NCBI GenBank assembly: GCA_022885665.1
Contig: JAGQDJ010000142.1
Span: 93,268-157,267, forward strand
DNA from: Triops longicaudatus
Taxonomy: Eukaryota > Arthropoda > Branchiopoda > Notostraca > Triopsidae
Direction: 5' to 3'
DNA length: 64,000 bases
The position numbers and the translations under genes are program-made. Below the pieces are notes generated by a model. It saw only the letters and a program-made list of their open reading frames with translations. It ran no database searches and had not been told where the DNA came from. Below are positions 36,917 through 49,432 of the stretch, piece after piece. Within the stretch, counting starts at the first letter, position 1. Every line of letters starts with the position of its first letter.

Positions 36917-39900
36917 TCACACTTGCCACTGCGAAGGCTCCAAATCTGCAAGATAGGGCGAATCTAACGCTCCCAAGCCGGCGGCCACACCCCCTTCATT
37001 GGCAGTGCACAGTTTTGTACGCAGCATATGGCCAGCGGATACATTCTTGAATACATTCTTCTCATCCCTATTTAATCACACAAAACATTCATTCTCGACT
37101 ACTTAATAAGGAGAATCACAATAAAACTGGGAGACGGCAATAGTTACTTACCCAATTATAACTCCGAAAATGCCTAGTTCGCTCACAGTTTCGCACACTG
37201 GTGGTAGTCCTCGTCCCGCCCCAGGTCTAATCATGTAGTTGCGAGCATGAGGCGGCTCGATGACGTCCATTAGGATGTACGCGGCGCGCTCTGGTGTTCT
37301 ACCTAACGCCTTCAAGACAGTCGCTACCTCTTCCCCATACACGTTGTTCCCGCCTCCTTCCCGCTGCGGCTTTAAGACGTACTTGGAGGGATGAGCCATT
37401 GCCATAGTAGCAGCTGCATCTCCTTCCTCGTCCTGTTGGGGATTACACAACAGAAAATTTTAAGGAAATGTTACAAAACACAAAGATAATGCAAGTCGAA
37501 ATCTACGAATAGAGAATTAATACATATTTATAATAAAACATTTATACTTGTAGTAATAATACCAAACAACTGCAAGATAAGCGCTTCGAAATAAGAACAA
37601 AACAAAAACCTGCATACCAAATCGAGGCTGTACAACCCCGCGAAGCATGCACGCAGTTGCGAAGCTTTTTCCGGATCATCCATATAGCGTTCTAAAACTT
37701 TCGGCCTGGCAAGCTCTTGTTGGACTTTCTTGGTTCCCGTTAAATGATAGTGAATGCTGGGACACTTGATGGCTAAGGAGCGTTCAATTATTAACCGTCC
37801 GTCCCATTCCACCTGCGACGGATATTGATCTGGAACGTAACCTGATCTGAAATACACTACAGCAACTTCCTCTCCATCTCTACACGGAAAGAAAATTTCC
37901 CACGAAGACGTGGTCAGTTAGTTAGGAAATCTGACGAAAACGATAATATCTTAGGGTTTCGCAGAAAACTTACATCAACAAGGCTTTGGTGTTAGGATCT
38001 AAAGTGGCTCTTTCACCCATTTCGGTCAAATTTCGACGGATAACGCGAACATTAGGATTCTGTTTTCTGATTTCAAATTCATGAAAACGCTGGTCGCAGA
38101 TATTATAGGTCACGTTCTCAATTATGAAGAGGATCACGGCACTAAAACAGGTAAACGTATAAAGCTAGAGATTAAATCTTCATAGGTCTTAAATTTCTCC
38201 AAAACCCTTCAGAAATTGCATTACAAAACTACCCATGATTCGTTCGTCGAGTGAAATTTTAATCAACGGGTTATTTCGTAGTAGTTCTGAATTGAATTAT
38301 CTTTCTTGAATCAATTATACTCAAAACTTTTACTTTGCTTTGTTGTAAATGCTCCAAGCTTGAAGCATAGCTCCTGCTAAGGATTCCAAGGCACGGTTTT
38401 CAGGTAACTTCAGTTGAGAGAACGAAACAGATTAGCGTAGTTTTAGCAATTAATCGCAAAGTGACGCACTCACGTTTTCGCATTTATCTTTATGCCCCAA
38501 TTCTGTCAAGATGTACCTAAAAAGAAGAAAAATGCTGTTAAATAACGCTCTTCTTTGAATATAATTGTTTCTAGTTTTCATAGTAAAGCAGGAAAGCGAC
38601 AACTAGCTAAAAAACAGCAACCAATATCCACAAACCCAAGAAATTTAATCATTTGTTAATTCCAGCCAGCATTCCAAGAAGAAGTCAAAAAGGAGGAGGG
38701 GATTTTTGCGGCACATGGCTTACTACGAACACAGAAATGCTAAAGGACGTTTTTTTTCCCCCCGCTGTTCTAAATTTCGAGATCTTTTGCATATTGTTCA
38801 CAAGCTGCGGCACAGAGAAAGTTAAAAACAATCGAACATACACAGCCCCAAAAGCTTCCACAACAAAATTCCAATTTCTTAGCATTTCCCTTTTGATTTT
38901 AAGAGGTATTTTTTGATTTTTGACAAAGATTACCTACGAAAGTCGACAAACTGGCTGGCGATACCCCCAAAGCTGGCTGCCACTGTGTTTATCTCAACTT
39001 GCTGCATACAACGGCAAGGAGCGTGGATAAAATAATCGGTACGGATGATACCACAATTTTGGGGCTGGTTTCATACATTTTTTTGGGGGGGAGGGGCAAA
39101 AAACATTGACAATGCCCAATATTAAAGCGTCCCCGCATGGATTGACATAGCAAAGGCGCGCAGGTAAAAGAAGCAGTAAGAAAAAATAGGAGAGAAAAAC
39201 GTCAATTATCCACGATTATGTACCATGTGATGACTTAAATATCGCACATTCAAATTTACGAATCAAAGAACAATCCTACAATTTACAAAATTAAAGTGGA
39301 TTTCGTTTAATCGAAGTGCCTGAAAAAATCTCGAAAAGAAAGTTGTCAAATCTACACCAAAATGGTTCAAAAGGTGCTAACTTCTCTACTGGGCTAAAAT
39401 TTGGGTCTTTAATATCTTCGATTAACTAAAATCCACTTCCTTCCCACGGGTGAAATTATGTTCGCGAAATCCGTTGTCAAAGAACGTTCAACATCGAAGA
39501 GTGAAATTACTGAAAGAGAATTCGAGTTAGATGTTCACTAGATAGATCTTTCCCATAAGAAGTACAATACAAGAGGTGAAGGCCATTTTTGGATTGAGCC
39601 GAGCCAACAGTACGAACTTACCGAGCCAACAATATAAGAAAAACTACGACAATGTTTTTCCGCTTAGCCCCTCCTCCCTAACTAGAGACGTTCAAGGAAA
39701 TAACAAAGCGAGAAAGATGCATATAGTAAGCCTCTTTAAATATTTCAGTTTCGTGCCATTGTCCCCTGCTCTGACCTTTGGATATGTGACGATACAGGTC
39801 CTAGCCAACCAAAACCTGCAGCGATGGTGTTGACTTCCACCTGAGCCTGGGTGCGGCCCTTGCTAGCAACACATTCCAGCATGATATCCGAGCGTACCAT

Positions 39901-40748
39901 ACCCAAAGACAAGGGCTAATCGCATATAGTTTTTAATAATCGTTACTTTTTGTTAAGGGAATCTCTAGCTTTTCTCTTAAGTTCGTTTCGCAACAAATTG
40001 CGAAAGGCTGCTGAAAGGAGAAAATGTTTTAAAACAAAAGTTGACAAGTGTTACCTGGGCGATTCCTTCCGAATGAACTTTTTCATAGATTTCAAACAAT
40101 TTGCCGGTAAAGGGATCCACTTCAACGGTTCTAATTTGTTTAACAAACGTATTAAATAGTAAAGAAACTACAAGGTATATATGTATAACTAGTTTTGAAA
40201 TACAGAACACCGTAATGCCGAGCCGCGGTTTGACGCAAAAATTTACTATCAAATAAATTACTAAAAGAAGGTCGGGAAAGTCAAATGAAAGCTTCTCATT
40301 CTCATGTGAAATCAGTATGCATTACAAAGCCAGGAATGGCTCGTTCACGTAAACCGCCACTTCGCTGTCTAAAAGAATGTTCTAACAGATACCAAACGGT
40401 TGATCTTACGTCGCTAAGGTCGTTTTAAGGAAGTCGTAATCGTGCGCTATTTTATGGACGAGTTCATTAATGAGCGGTTGAAGGTTAACTGCTCGTTCAA
40501 ATTCCTTTTTTGGTATAACGGAGGGTAAAAGAACGAAAGGAGCAAACTGGAGGACATCCGCATTAAAGTCAGTTTTAGATCGCATTCCAACGCCTAATAA
40601 CAACGAAATAATTAATTATATTCAATTACATTGCGTGAACTTCTCTACCGTGCATTAAAGCCCAATCTTTCGCTTTTTCAATGACGTCCTGCAAAGTTGC
40701 ATTGTCAATACTGTCAAGATCAACACAGGGATCCAGAAACGCACTCAT
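36917..40748 (-). CDS. GSS: Glutathione synthetase with two alternative substrate-site exons
   Basis: ATP-grasp enzyme joining gamma-glutamylcysteine and glycine to make glutathione, cytosolic dimer. Exons: 40748-40649, 40593-40410, 40130-40055, then either 39915-39776 (A) or 39064-38934 (B), 38516-38474, 38407-38334, 38141-37974, 37879-37618, 37432-37152 and 37067-36917. Protein is 492 residues with A or 489 with B (human 474). Landmarks: FAPFVLLPSVIP, EGIAQ, the E-X-N-T metal site in A or B, VVYFRSGYVPDQY, LTGTKKVQQELARP, the glycine-rich triad LKPQREGGGNNVYGEE, SELGIFGV, GHMLRTK and EGGVAAGLGALDSPYL near the C-terminus. Exons A and B both run phase 0 to phase 2, so exactly one must be used to keep frame. 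Start is the ATG at 40748. Divergent neighbour JMJD4 starts 305 bp away. Confidence 0.94.
38934..39064 (-). other. GSS alternative exon B
   Basis: 131-bp exon with acceptor ACCAG and donor AG|GTAATC, encoding 43 residues plus a split Arg codon. It reads CGIIRTDYF near its start and QVEINTVAASFGG in its second half, the counterpart of the human segment containing the substrate Arg and the metal-binding Glu and Asn. It replaces exon A; together they would shift frame. Confidence 0.85.
39776..39915 (-). other. GSS alternative exon A
   Basis: 140-bp exon with acceptor GATTAG and donor AAAG|GTCAGAG, encoding 46 residues plus a split Arg codon. It reads LGMVRSDIMLE near its start and QVEVNTIAAGFGW in its second half. 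It keeps the Arg and the E-X-N-T metal ligands but has Gly and Trp where exon B has Ser and Gly, positions next to the gamma-glutamylcysteine site. Confidence 0.85.
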
Positions 40749-41053
40749 TGTAATGCAGATTTAAAATAGTACGCAACGTAACGTGAGTTTTGACCGCTAG
40801 TGGTGCCCGAGTTGGGTTCAAGTGTTGTTGGGGCCTTTTTGACACGTTTATCAATTAAAAACTGTATTTTTGTACTGATTTGTTTGTTCCACTGAGTGCT
40901 AAAAGTTCTAGAATCACTTCCTTATCACTAACTATCAATCACACATTATCAATGAACTATTGTTCTGTCGTAGAGCGATAATCAACCATATCAAAAGAAA
41001 ACAGTGTCGCTCGTAGTTGCGATACCTTTTCTTCGTAGGCTCACGGCGGGAAC
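40749..41053. promoter_or_regulatory. Bidirectional promoter region GSS/JMJD4
   Basis: 305 bp separates the two start codons of the head-to-head genes. No TATA box is evident in either direction, as is usual for shared housekeeping promoters. Confidence 0.55.
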
Positions 41054-42357
41054 ATGGAAATTTCGCGGGTGGAAGAGGATCTGTGTTACGATCGATTTTA
41101 CCGCGATTATATTATTGCGAATAAGCCTTGTATATTATCAGCTAAATTTACAACAAACTGGCTCGCGAGGAAATTATGGGTGAAGGACGATGCCATCAAT
41201 TTTGAATACTTATTTGCAAATTACGGTGCCGCGGAAGTGCCAGTCGCAGATTGCAAAGGACGGTATTACGACTCGCAACCAAAAACGACATTCACTTTCA
41301 AAAAGTATCTGGAATACATGCAAAGCTATAAAGAATCAGGTTACTCAGCCGATATGCCGTGCTTATACTTGAAGGTATATTACCTTTTAAGTCTGGAATT
41401 TGTTTAATTTAACAAAGTTTTTCAGGACTGGCATTTCTTCAAAGCTTACCCTTCCGCAGGAATTTACGAGGTACCAAGCTACTTCACTTCAGACTGGTTA
41501 AATGAATATTACTTGGAAAACGAAGACGATGATTATCGCTTTGTTTATATTGGACCGAAGGATAGCTGGTAACTTCGATACTTTTACGATTATTTTTTTT
41601 TTAATAACGAGGTTATTTACAGGACACCGTTTCACGCTGATGTGTTTCGCTCGTTTAGTTGGTCAGCTAATGTATGCGGAAAAAAGAAATGGCTTCTAGT
41701 TCCTCCTGGTCAAGAAAGTCAGTTGGTAGAAAGCGGAAATAAATTAGAGTTTGACATAACCCTCAACCAGAAGGCTAAAAATTGGATCGAAGTAATCCAA
41801 GAAGCGGGTGAAATCATGTTTGTTCCTTCAAACTGGCATCACCAAGTCTACAACCTAGTAAGTTTTTATTTTTTTTTTTAGTTTGTTCCAGTTTCAACAT
41901 GTAGAGTCGTAATTTTGACCGCGATTTTCTTGTATTTATTTCACAGGAAGATACAATTTCGATTAATCATAATTGGTTCAATGCCGCAAATATCAGCCAT
42001 ATTACTGCAGCACTTCGCAACGCCCATCTCGAAGTTCTAAATGAGCTAGGAGCACTGGTTCAACCAGAAGACGAAGAAAGCCAGAATCAAAGTCAGTTAG
42101 TCCTCCGTTGTCACCACGGGATAAACTGGCATGATTATGCAAATTTGCTGTATTTTGTAACAACAAAACGAGTGAAAGATTCCATTCAAATAACACAGAA
42201 ATTCAACTGTTGTACGTGTAATAATAATACCGCTAGTTTATGCAACCCCGGCTTACACGCAGATTTCGATGTAAAGGCTATTACGGAAGAAATTCATAGT
42301 TTCCCAAAGATTGACTTTAAAGTGTCCCAATTAAAAAGCTTTATTGAAAATAGTTAG
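41054..42357 (+). CDS. JMJD4: JMJD4-like 2-oxoglutarate oxygenase (lysyl hydroxylase)
   Basis: Jumonji-C oxygenase; the human enzyme hydroxylates a lysine in translation termination factor eRF1. Four exons: 41054-41374, 41426-41568, 41623-41857 and 41947-42357, coding for 369 residues. The JmjC iron site is visible: H-X-D in TPFHADVFRSFSW and the distal His in WHHQVYNL. Family blocks CLYLKDWHFF, DYRFVYIGPKDSW, VCGKKKWLLVPPGQ and EAGEIMFVPSNWHHQ are all present, and ISINHNWFN follows the last ligand. Introns are 51-89 bp. A poly(A) signal AATAAA sits at 42383-42388. The convergent FAM210 stop is at 42420, so the transcripts probably overlap at their 3' ends. Confidence 0.95.
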
Positions 42358-42419
42358 CTAACTTCTGTTGTTTAGGTTCCCTAATAAAATTTGTTTGATT
42401 TATAAACCAAAAGGAACAT

Positions 42420-45400
42420 TTAAGTAGTTTTGGAGGATTTGGGTGGTTTGAGGAACCCAATTTTACGAAGGTATCTCACGATGAAAGGCGTGGCAGTTAA
42501 AGTGATGCTTATGCGTACAGGTGCAAAAACTTTATGCAATGCGTACGCTATAACGAACGTACCCGCTCCTGTAGTGACTTTTGATTCAAGAATCGACGGA
42601 GAAATGCCCAAGTTGGATAAAACGACATTGACATCCAAGCCACTGAAAACCAAATATTACATTTAAGCATAGAAATAAACACAATATAAAAAATAAAAGG
42701 AGGATGATAATTTAAAGATATTTTATTGTCAAATGTGTGAATACACTAACCTTGAAACGGCAGCGTAAGATATTCCTAACGAAGCTATGGAGATGGCCAC
42801 ATGGAATACAATGACTGTTGCTCCGTATTCTTTAACTGCCCTTTTCAGTTTGTCAGCTGTGGTTAATTCCGCTTGTTCAGGAGGAGGCACGGTGCTATAA
42901 TAACGCTTGGAACTAGGATAATCCCACGCTGCCGGATACAAAGATCCTATACAACACAACTAGCTACAGGAAAATTATAGGTGACTAGAAGAAATACAAA
43001 GACTGAGCCAAAAGTCCATACGCATTATTTTTTGGAAATCATAATTGCAATAAAAATCTAATTTGAAAATACTGTATTGTAGACTTCGGAAACGTTGGAG
43101 AAATACGGAACCACAGTATAAGGCTTATAGGCTACAGCAGGATAACAGGGTTATCTCTCAATGTTAAGGTTTTGGTCCTTAGATTACATTAAAAAACAGG
43201 CAGGAATAGCAAAAGGTACATTCGCAAACCTATCCGTAAATTAGTGTTTAATTGAAGTGACTCAAAAAAAGTGCAACATAAGCACCTTCAAGTATTGAGG
43301 GTTTTATTAAAAAAGATACTGGAGACGCCAGTTAAGGCCACATAAGAGCAAAGGAGGATGTTAGAAATATCGGATTGCTTGACTTGCATGGTTTCGAATA
43401 CATTACTAAATAATTTAAAAAAAATGATACAGTAAAGTACATTTTACGAATGCTTAAGCTTGTCGTTGCGTTGAGATTTTCTCGAAGATAACTCGATTAA
43501 TTTGCTAAAATGAGCCGAAAACTTAAGCATCTTCCATGAAATAGCATTAGCAACTCTCGCTTTAACACCACACTCGTTTTTCTTTAAAATAATTTTCGAC
43601 TGAAATACTCTGAACTTGGAACAGCCATTTCGCATAGCTTGTGAATTTAATTAAAAGCCGTGTCGAAATATTTCCAAGACAATTTAAGAACGGCTCTTCT
43701 AGCTCGTGAGATTTTCGTAAAAACAATTACCGTATTGTATACAAAAATTCTGAGTGAATGGCACTGCAAAATTTTGCAGCTTTTAACACTGAAACAACAC
43801 CAAAATTGAGCTAATTTTTAAATTAATTTACTCATTTTTCTAGAAACTTGACGACCTACAATTATAAGGCTAAACAAAATTGTTTTATCGCAAAAGTTTT
43901 CTTTTCGAACATGGAGTTTAATACGCTTTAGTGCTATTAGCTGCGCCCCTGGAAGCTTTAACGTTAAAATTTGAAGGCAGTGTTACGAAGTCTGCAGAAT
44001 ATTTTATAAAGCAGTTTCTTCTTAATCATGTTAGTGAATATCGCTTAATACCTTATAGAAAAATAAAAGAAAAATTAAGGAAAGTAAACATGTAAAAAGT
44101 TGAGTACTAAGAGTTAAGCCGTCTATCGTATATTTTCTCCTGCAAACGGGATAAAACCAACATTTTTGAAAAAGACGAGACAAAACAAAACAAATTAACA
44201 AAAATGTGGGATAAAACGGGATTGTCCCTGGGAAATTAAGTCAATTTTTGCTGGAGAAGCCGAATAAACGACTCAAAAATATGGACACATTGATAACATG
44301 CACGCAAGCCCACACGTGGCTCATCAAGCTTCTCGACTCCAACTTCCGGTAGTTGAAGTGCAGGAATATATTTTTTAAATGTATAGTGTATTTGTCTCGA
44401 TTGTGTCCGTTTGTGTCACGTTAGTTTACGTCAATAACAGAAAGGCCTGCTTACAGGCGCCCAGAACGTTTGTCATCTTCGACGAAAAGTTATGCCGATT
44501 TTGAAACAACTACCTGATCCATAATTTTGGTTCGGATACCAAGCAAATAAACTTAATCAACAATACAATTACGTAACATTTTATGTGTCTCCAAAGCTGT
44601 TTTCCAGCAGTAAGAAGGAAAGTTTTTCAGAAATCTTATGCACGCTCAAGTAAACCGTGTGCGCAATCGTCGACCACTCCAAACATGCCTCCACAAAAGA
44701 CTTAAAATATAGAAACAAGCTTCTTTTCCGACAATGCAAATCGTTATAGTTATTCGCAAATGATAGTTAAAGAGGTGCACTATAAAGTATAATGCTGTAC
44801 CAATTTTTTACGACAGGTCAAATTATTCTCAAGAGCTTTTGAATTAGCCCTTGCAGTAGGGTTCCATCGTAACTTTGAATCTCTTACTTTAGATTATCAA
44901 GTTATTTATCATGAGGATTATAATATTGTTTTTAAAGAAAAACGTTGAGTGCTTTCCAAAGTATCGAAAGATTCATTCGATTCTTATTTGAGTAAATCAT
45001 TTGATATCATTCGGAATGATACAAGCAAATTCAAAGCATTTGAAATATCAAGACCAAGATCGTATTATCATTTACAGAAACCTCAAGAGCTAGGCTGAAA
45101 ACAGCTGAACAAATGTCTAACAATCAAGGGTATGAGTAAAAAGTTGCTACAATTTATGCGATAAATAAAAAAAGACGAGTAGTAAAAAAAACTGTGAAGA
45201 TTAAAATTTTACAAGTAAAATATACCTTTACCTTCATTGAGACACAAAGGAATAAAAATTTCGCCGAAGAGTAGTTTTTGACGGGTACAAATAATTTTTC
45301 TTGAAAAAGACAAATCACGCTGTAATTTGTCTTTTTCAAGAGAGAATTGCAGATGTTCAAGACATCTTACATCATCTTTAAGTAATTATCCTTAAGTATT

Positions 45401-46897
45401 TTTTTATAATTACAAATAAGCATTTACATATTTTAGCGCATTTAAGTTTGTTATTGGCAATTTATCTAGTTTAATTGATCATGCCAAGAGTATAGTGTTG
45501 GGTTCGTTCTTGTAATAACACATCCAACAGAAATGCACTTGGAATTAAGTTTACTAGACTTCCGAACGACAGCTGTTCCAAGTTATATCTTCGAATTTAT
45601 ATCGAACAGCTTAAAGCAACAGGCTTAAACTACGCGTTTTTGTAAATTGTCGTGACTTATAAAGAACAGCACGGATAGGCTTGCGAATGTACCCTTTGCT
45701 ATTCCTGCCTGTTTTCTGAATGTAATCTAGGGACCAAAACCTTAACATTGAGAGATAACCCTGTTATCCAGCTGTATAAGCCTTACACTGTGGTTCCAAG
45801 TATGCGTTTCATAAAACTGCTTGGCAGTAAAATCTTTATTTATAAGTCATAATGAAGAGCTGGGGATCACTTATTCAAGTGTGCCCTTAATTTGGAGTTA
45901 ATTTGGATGTTTCGACTTCTGATCGCAAAAGGTTTTAAGGCCCCGGTATACACAACTTTCAGTATTCTTTTAAGACAGAAGATAAGGACGTAATTTCGTC
46001 CGGTTAGGATAGGTCTCTTATTGTAACTAAGAGCTGAGGTTGAACGAAGTAAAAAAAGAAACTCTGGATAGAGGTACATCCCAATATTGTCATACAAAAC
46101 CTTAAAATTTCAGGCACCATATTACAGAAAGTACATGAACAAATTCGTTTCACTTTAAAATTTTAAAAATATCAAGCTTAGTGCAAGAGTCTGCCTGATT
46201 TTCATTTTCCGTACAATAAAAAATAATGAAATTCAACCGTAATTTGCAAATTAAGTAAAGGCTTTTTGAACAAAAACTTAAATTGATGCACTAGATAACA
46301 ATAACTACAACAACATTATTGTCACAAACAGTTTTTTTTTATTTTATAACCCTTTTTCAGCATGATGTCTGAGATTTTCCCATGTTATTTTCCCATAAGG
46401 GGTATATCGGGGTCTTAATAGATGAAAGTTTAAAATAATATATTTTTGCAATGCATCTCAAGAGCAAACATTATCGGTGTATCTTCCGTACGCTACTAGT
46501 ATAAATCAGAGAAAGGATTTACAGTGGCTTGCATTACAACATATAAGATCTCTTGACAAAGTGCATTCAGCATACCTGTCAGTACTCGTGGAATGGGTGC
46601 CAGCGTGTTCTGTGACGCGTACAGTAAATTCAGATTATTTTCCACAATGCTTTCGTTAAGACCCATGTAATGGTGGTTACATCCACGTGACACAAGCGCG
46701 ATGATACTTCCGGAACACAAATGACGACTGCTTGAAAGGGTTTTCGATGGAATGGCAGAATTCTGTCCTGATATTACAATTTATATTTTGCCTTCTCATT
46801 TATGAATAGGCAAGTCGTCCTTACCTATTCCTTTGTTAACAAAATCCAAACGAAGACGTGCTGTATCCAAGATCTTACAGCTTGTACGGAATTGCAT
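42420..46897 (-). CDS. FAM210B: FAM210B-like mitochondrial inner-membrane protein (DUF1279)
   Basis: Three exons: 46897-46825, 42946-42751 and 42642-42420, coding for 163 residues. Exon 1 encodes a basic amphipathic N-terminus (MQFRTSCKILDTARLRLDF) suitable as a mitochondrial presequence, and exon 2 continues to SSKRYYST, a likely cleavage region. The DUF1279 domain follows: AVKEYGATVIVFHVAISIAS, ISYAAVSSGLDV, GTFVIAYALHKVFAPVRISI and the C-terminal IVRYLRKIGFLKPP. The short length favours FAM210B over FAM210A. Exon 1 lies 3.9 kb upstream and is joined by phase agreement (ATA G|GA) and good splice sites rather than by homology, so it is less certain than exons 2-3. Intron 1 contains a 2.7-kb inverted-repeat element. 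Confidence 0.82.
43107..45797. mobile_element. Element with long terminal inverted repeats in FAM210 intron 1
   Basis: A 131-bp segment at 43107-43237 and a 127-bp segment at 45671-45797 are inverted copies, about nine in ten bases alike, both containing GGATAACAGGGTTATCTCTC, TGTTAAGGTTTTGGTCC and ACATTCGCAA blocks. The 2.4 kb between them is AT-rich and without a coding frame of any size. This is the shape of a foldback or non-autonomous DNA transposon with long TIRs. No target duplication was clear. Confidence 0.65.
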
Positions 46898-47216
46898 GGC
46901 TTGAGAAGATTCGATGAATATTGAATGAGTGAAAAATTATAAGAAAACAGATTCTACCTGTAGTTCACCAAAATAGGCAGAAAGATAAAACTTACAATAC
47001 CAATTTAACTGTAACTCAACTCCTGTAGATTTTTATTTTAAAATAGATACTATAAAACAGCACGTAAACCACCATATGCTGTAAACAATTCCGCACGTGT
47101 CATGATGTAAACAAAGAAATCGGTATCGATTCGGCTTAATTATCGCTTTAAGATTTCACTTTGCCAAAGTTGGTTTGACTTCGCAGCGTAGCTGAGTCTG
47201 CGCCGAACCAGCGGAA

Positions 47217-47276
<60 letters not shown>

Positions 47277-47533
47277 GAATAAGCCGAATCCTTTCCAGCA
47301 CATTTATTTAAAATTCCGATCAACGACTACCGGTAGAATAAACACTTGTATAGCCAATCATGAAATTACTGATAAATGATACAAATTATATTTTTTAACC
47401 ATCAAATTTAAAAGGAACAAGATAATTATATTTGTGAATCGTAGTATACAGCAGCCCCACAAAGTATTGTCAATTCCGGACGAAGACGTTACAGTATAAC
47501 ATACTTATCTCAACCACGGGCGTCATCCTGTTT
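46898..47533. other. Spacer between FAM210 and RMND5 with AAT microsatellite
   Basis: 636 bp between two same-strand genes. An AAT trinucleotide run of about 17 units occupies 47217-47269. Nothing else recognised. Confidence 0.6.
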
Positions 47534-49432
47534 CTAGAAGTAAACTTGCCGAGCATTGTTAGGATTTTGTTCCACGGGGCAGTACGGACACTTTAGCCTG
47601 CCAAGAGACACCATGGTTCTTCTGTAGGTAATACGATTACTTGTCAACGCGCATGAAAATCAGTGCGAAAGCGAATGAGAAAATAAACAAATGTAAATAA
47701 ACCATTGCTTAACGAATAAAAACTTGCGAAGGTGAAGGCAGCTTTCCCAGGCCGTCAAAAAGAAATACCAATTTAAGCTCGAAGTTACAACACAAGTGCG
47801 AAAGCCAACAATCGAAAAGTGTACGTACTTGTTACCAGTGGACAGCTTAGTCAGTGCGTCTCGAGAAATCACGTGACCACAAACCAATCGCATGGGCGGA
47901 TTGGCTTCTGAACTCTGCTGTCTTAAAATCGGGCACGCGAAAATTGAGTGAAAGCGGTAATCCTTTCCTACGTCGATTTCAATCTAAAACGTAAGTGTCA
48001 GACGCAAATTCGTTAAAGGATAGTCATAAACTTACCGGCAACTCATCTTTATTACTCCACATTCCCGTAACTTGTCTCTGCATCATAACTTGCTTGATAT
48101 TTAATAACGCCGGTAAGGCTACAGAGCCAACATTAACACTGAAACAAAAGTGAAGAAAAATGACATCGATGTGATTCCGTAATGAAGCTATTCGCGGAAT
48201 ACACGAATAAGAAATTAAAAGAGGCAAATCACAATACTAAAAGTGTTGATTCAGTAAACAAATAAAACGCAAATAAAACAAATATTTAGCAAAATTAACT
48301 AAGGTGAGTTAACCGAAAGCACATACCAAACTGTTAAAGGACTTTCTGCGCTAAGACCCAGCAAAGTACAAGCGTCTCTAGTAAAAGTTTCGCAAATTTC
48401 GGTCCACAGCAAAGGGTCCAACCATTTTTTGTACGGAGATTCTCCCAAACCAGTTGAGATGTAAAGCAACATTCCCATTAAGACTTGGATTTCTGTGAAA
48501 CAGCTCAGTCTTAGAGAACCGCGAAATAGTAGACATAGAACTACAACCTTTAACATGATCAGCGACGAACTGAGGAAAATGTGTCCTTGCGTACATAACG
48601 GCTTCTGTCTGTCTGCTTTTGCCTTCACTGACCAATCGGATGAAACTGAGGCGATGGAGTTTGAATTCTAAGCTCGAGTTCTGCTCCTGCAAAGCTTTTC
48701 TGTGTTGTGCGGTCCAAGCTAAGGCTGGGTCAAGATTTTTTTGTTTTAAAGCATCCAAAATGGCATTTAGCTCCTCAAATGGACCTTTGCCTCTACTTCC
48801 GATATCTACGTCTGCTTCCTAACAGGGTTTATAAAGAGAATATTAAGAATTTCTGTACACGATTTGAAGTAAGCATTTAATCTGTACTTTAGCTAACGTT
48901 TCGCCAATGTCCATCATTCCTTGTCGGTAAAAATGTTCGCAAATCACTTGATTGATTAACGCCGACTTTTCAGGTTCGGAGAAAGCATGTTCGTTGGTGA
49001 CTGATGCATAATCGGACACAAAATTCTAGCAGGGTTAGTTAGTAAGTGTTATACTTATTGAGAAAATTTACTCTGTCGATAGTTTTCCCAACTTTGGACA
49101 CGGTACTATGCAAATCACGATGTTCGGTGGCCAATCTTAATACGGTTTCTTTGACTTTTGACATGGCCTGGTTCAATATAATAATCTGTGCCGTGGTAAT
49201 TTCATGGTTTTCAGGAGCTAAAAGAAGAAAAAGTATATAAGTTTCAAGGACATAAAAATTACACAAGCTTTGGACTAAAAATAAATGAGGAAAAACCTTG
49301 TTCTAGCTCTGCTTTAAGACCAGAAATATACGTAATTAAGTCTCCCAAGGTGCGATTTCCATGGTCTTTTATTGCACCAAACTTGCTAAGAACTTTTTCC
49401 ACTTCTTTTTCTACCGACAGACAAGCTTCCAT
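47534..49432 (-). CDS. RMND5A: RMND5-like RING subunit of the GID/CTLH ubiquitin ligase
   Basis: E3 ubiquitin ligase subunit of the CTLH (yeast GID) complex, which degrades gluconeogenic and other metabolic regulators. Eight exons: 49432-49297, 49217-49072, 49025-48888, 48818-48548, 48492-48327, 48138-48036, 47983-47829 and 47597-47534, giving 392 residues (human RMND5A 391). N-terminal coiled coil VEKEVEKVLSKF; LATEHRDLHSTVSKVGKTID; LisH/CTLH region including ICEHFYRQGMMDIGE and SSLEFKLHRLSFI; CRA region IFTRDAC-type block ETFTRDACTLLGLSAESPL; then the divergent RING: FACPILRQQ, LVCGHVISRDAL and LKCPYCPVEQ at the C-terminus. Start chosen to match the family N-terminus; an in-frame ATG 16 codons earlier sits next to a possible splice acceptor. 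Confidence 0.96.

Noticed and set aside
36738..36956. 72-codon plus-strand frame after the NR4A poly(A) signal
   Set aside because: It overlaps the last glutathione synthetase exon on the minus strand and has no family resemblance.
43140..43160. Homing-endonuclease-like site GGATAACAGGGTTATC in the inverted repeats
   Set aside because: It resembles the I-SceI site but differs at several positions, and there is no endonuclease gene; it is simply part of the element's ends.
45867..46097. 76-codon minus-strand frame as an alternative FAM210 first exon
   Set aside because: It lacks a donor in the right phase and no presequence character; the exon at 46897-46825 fits both.
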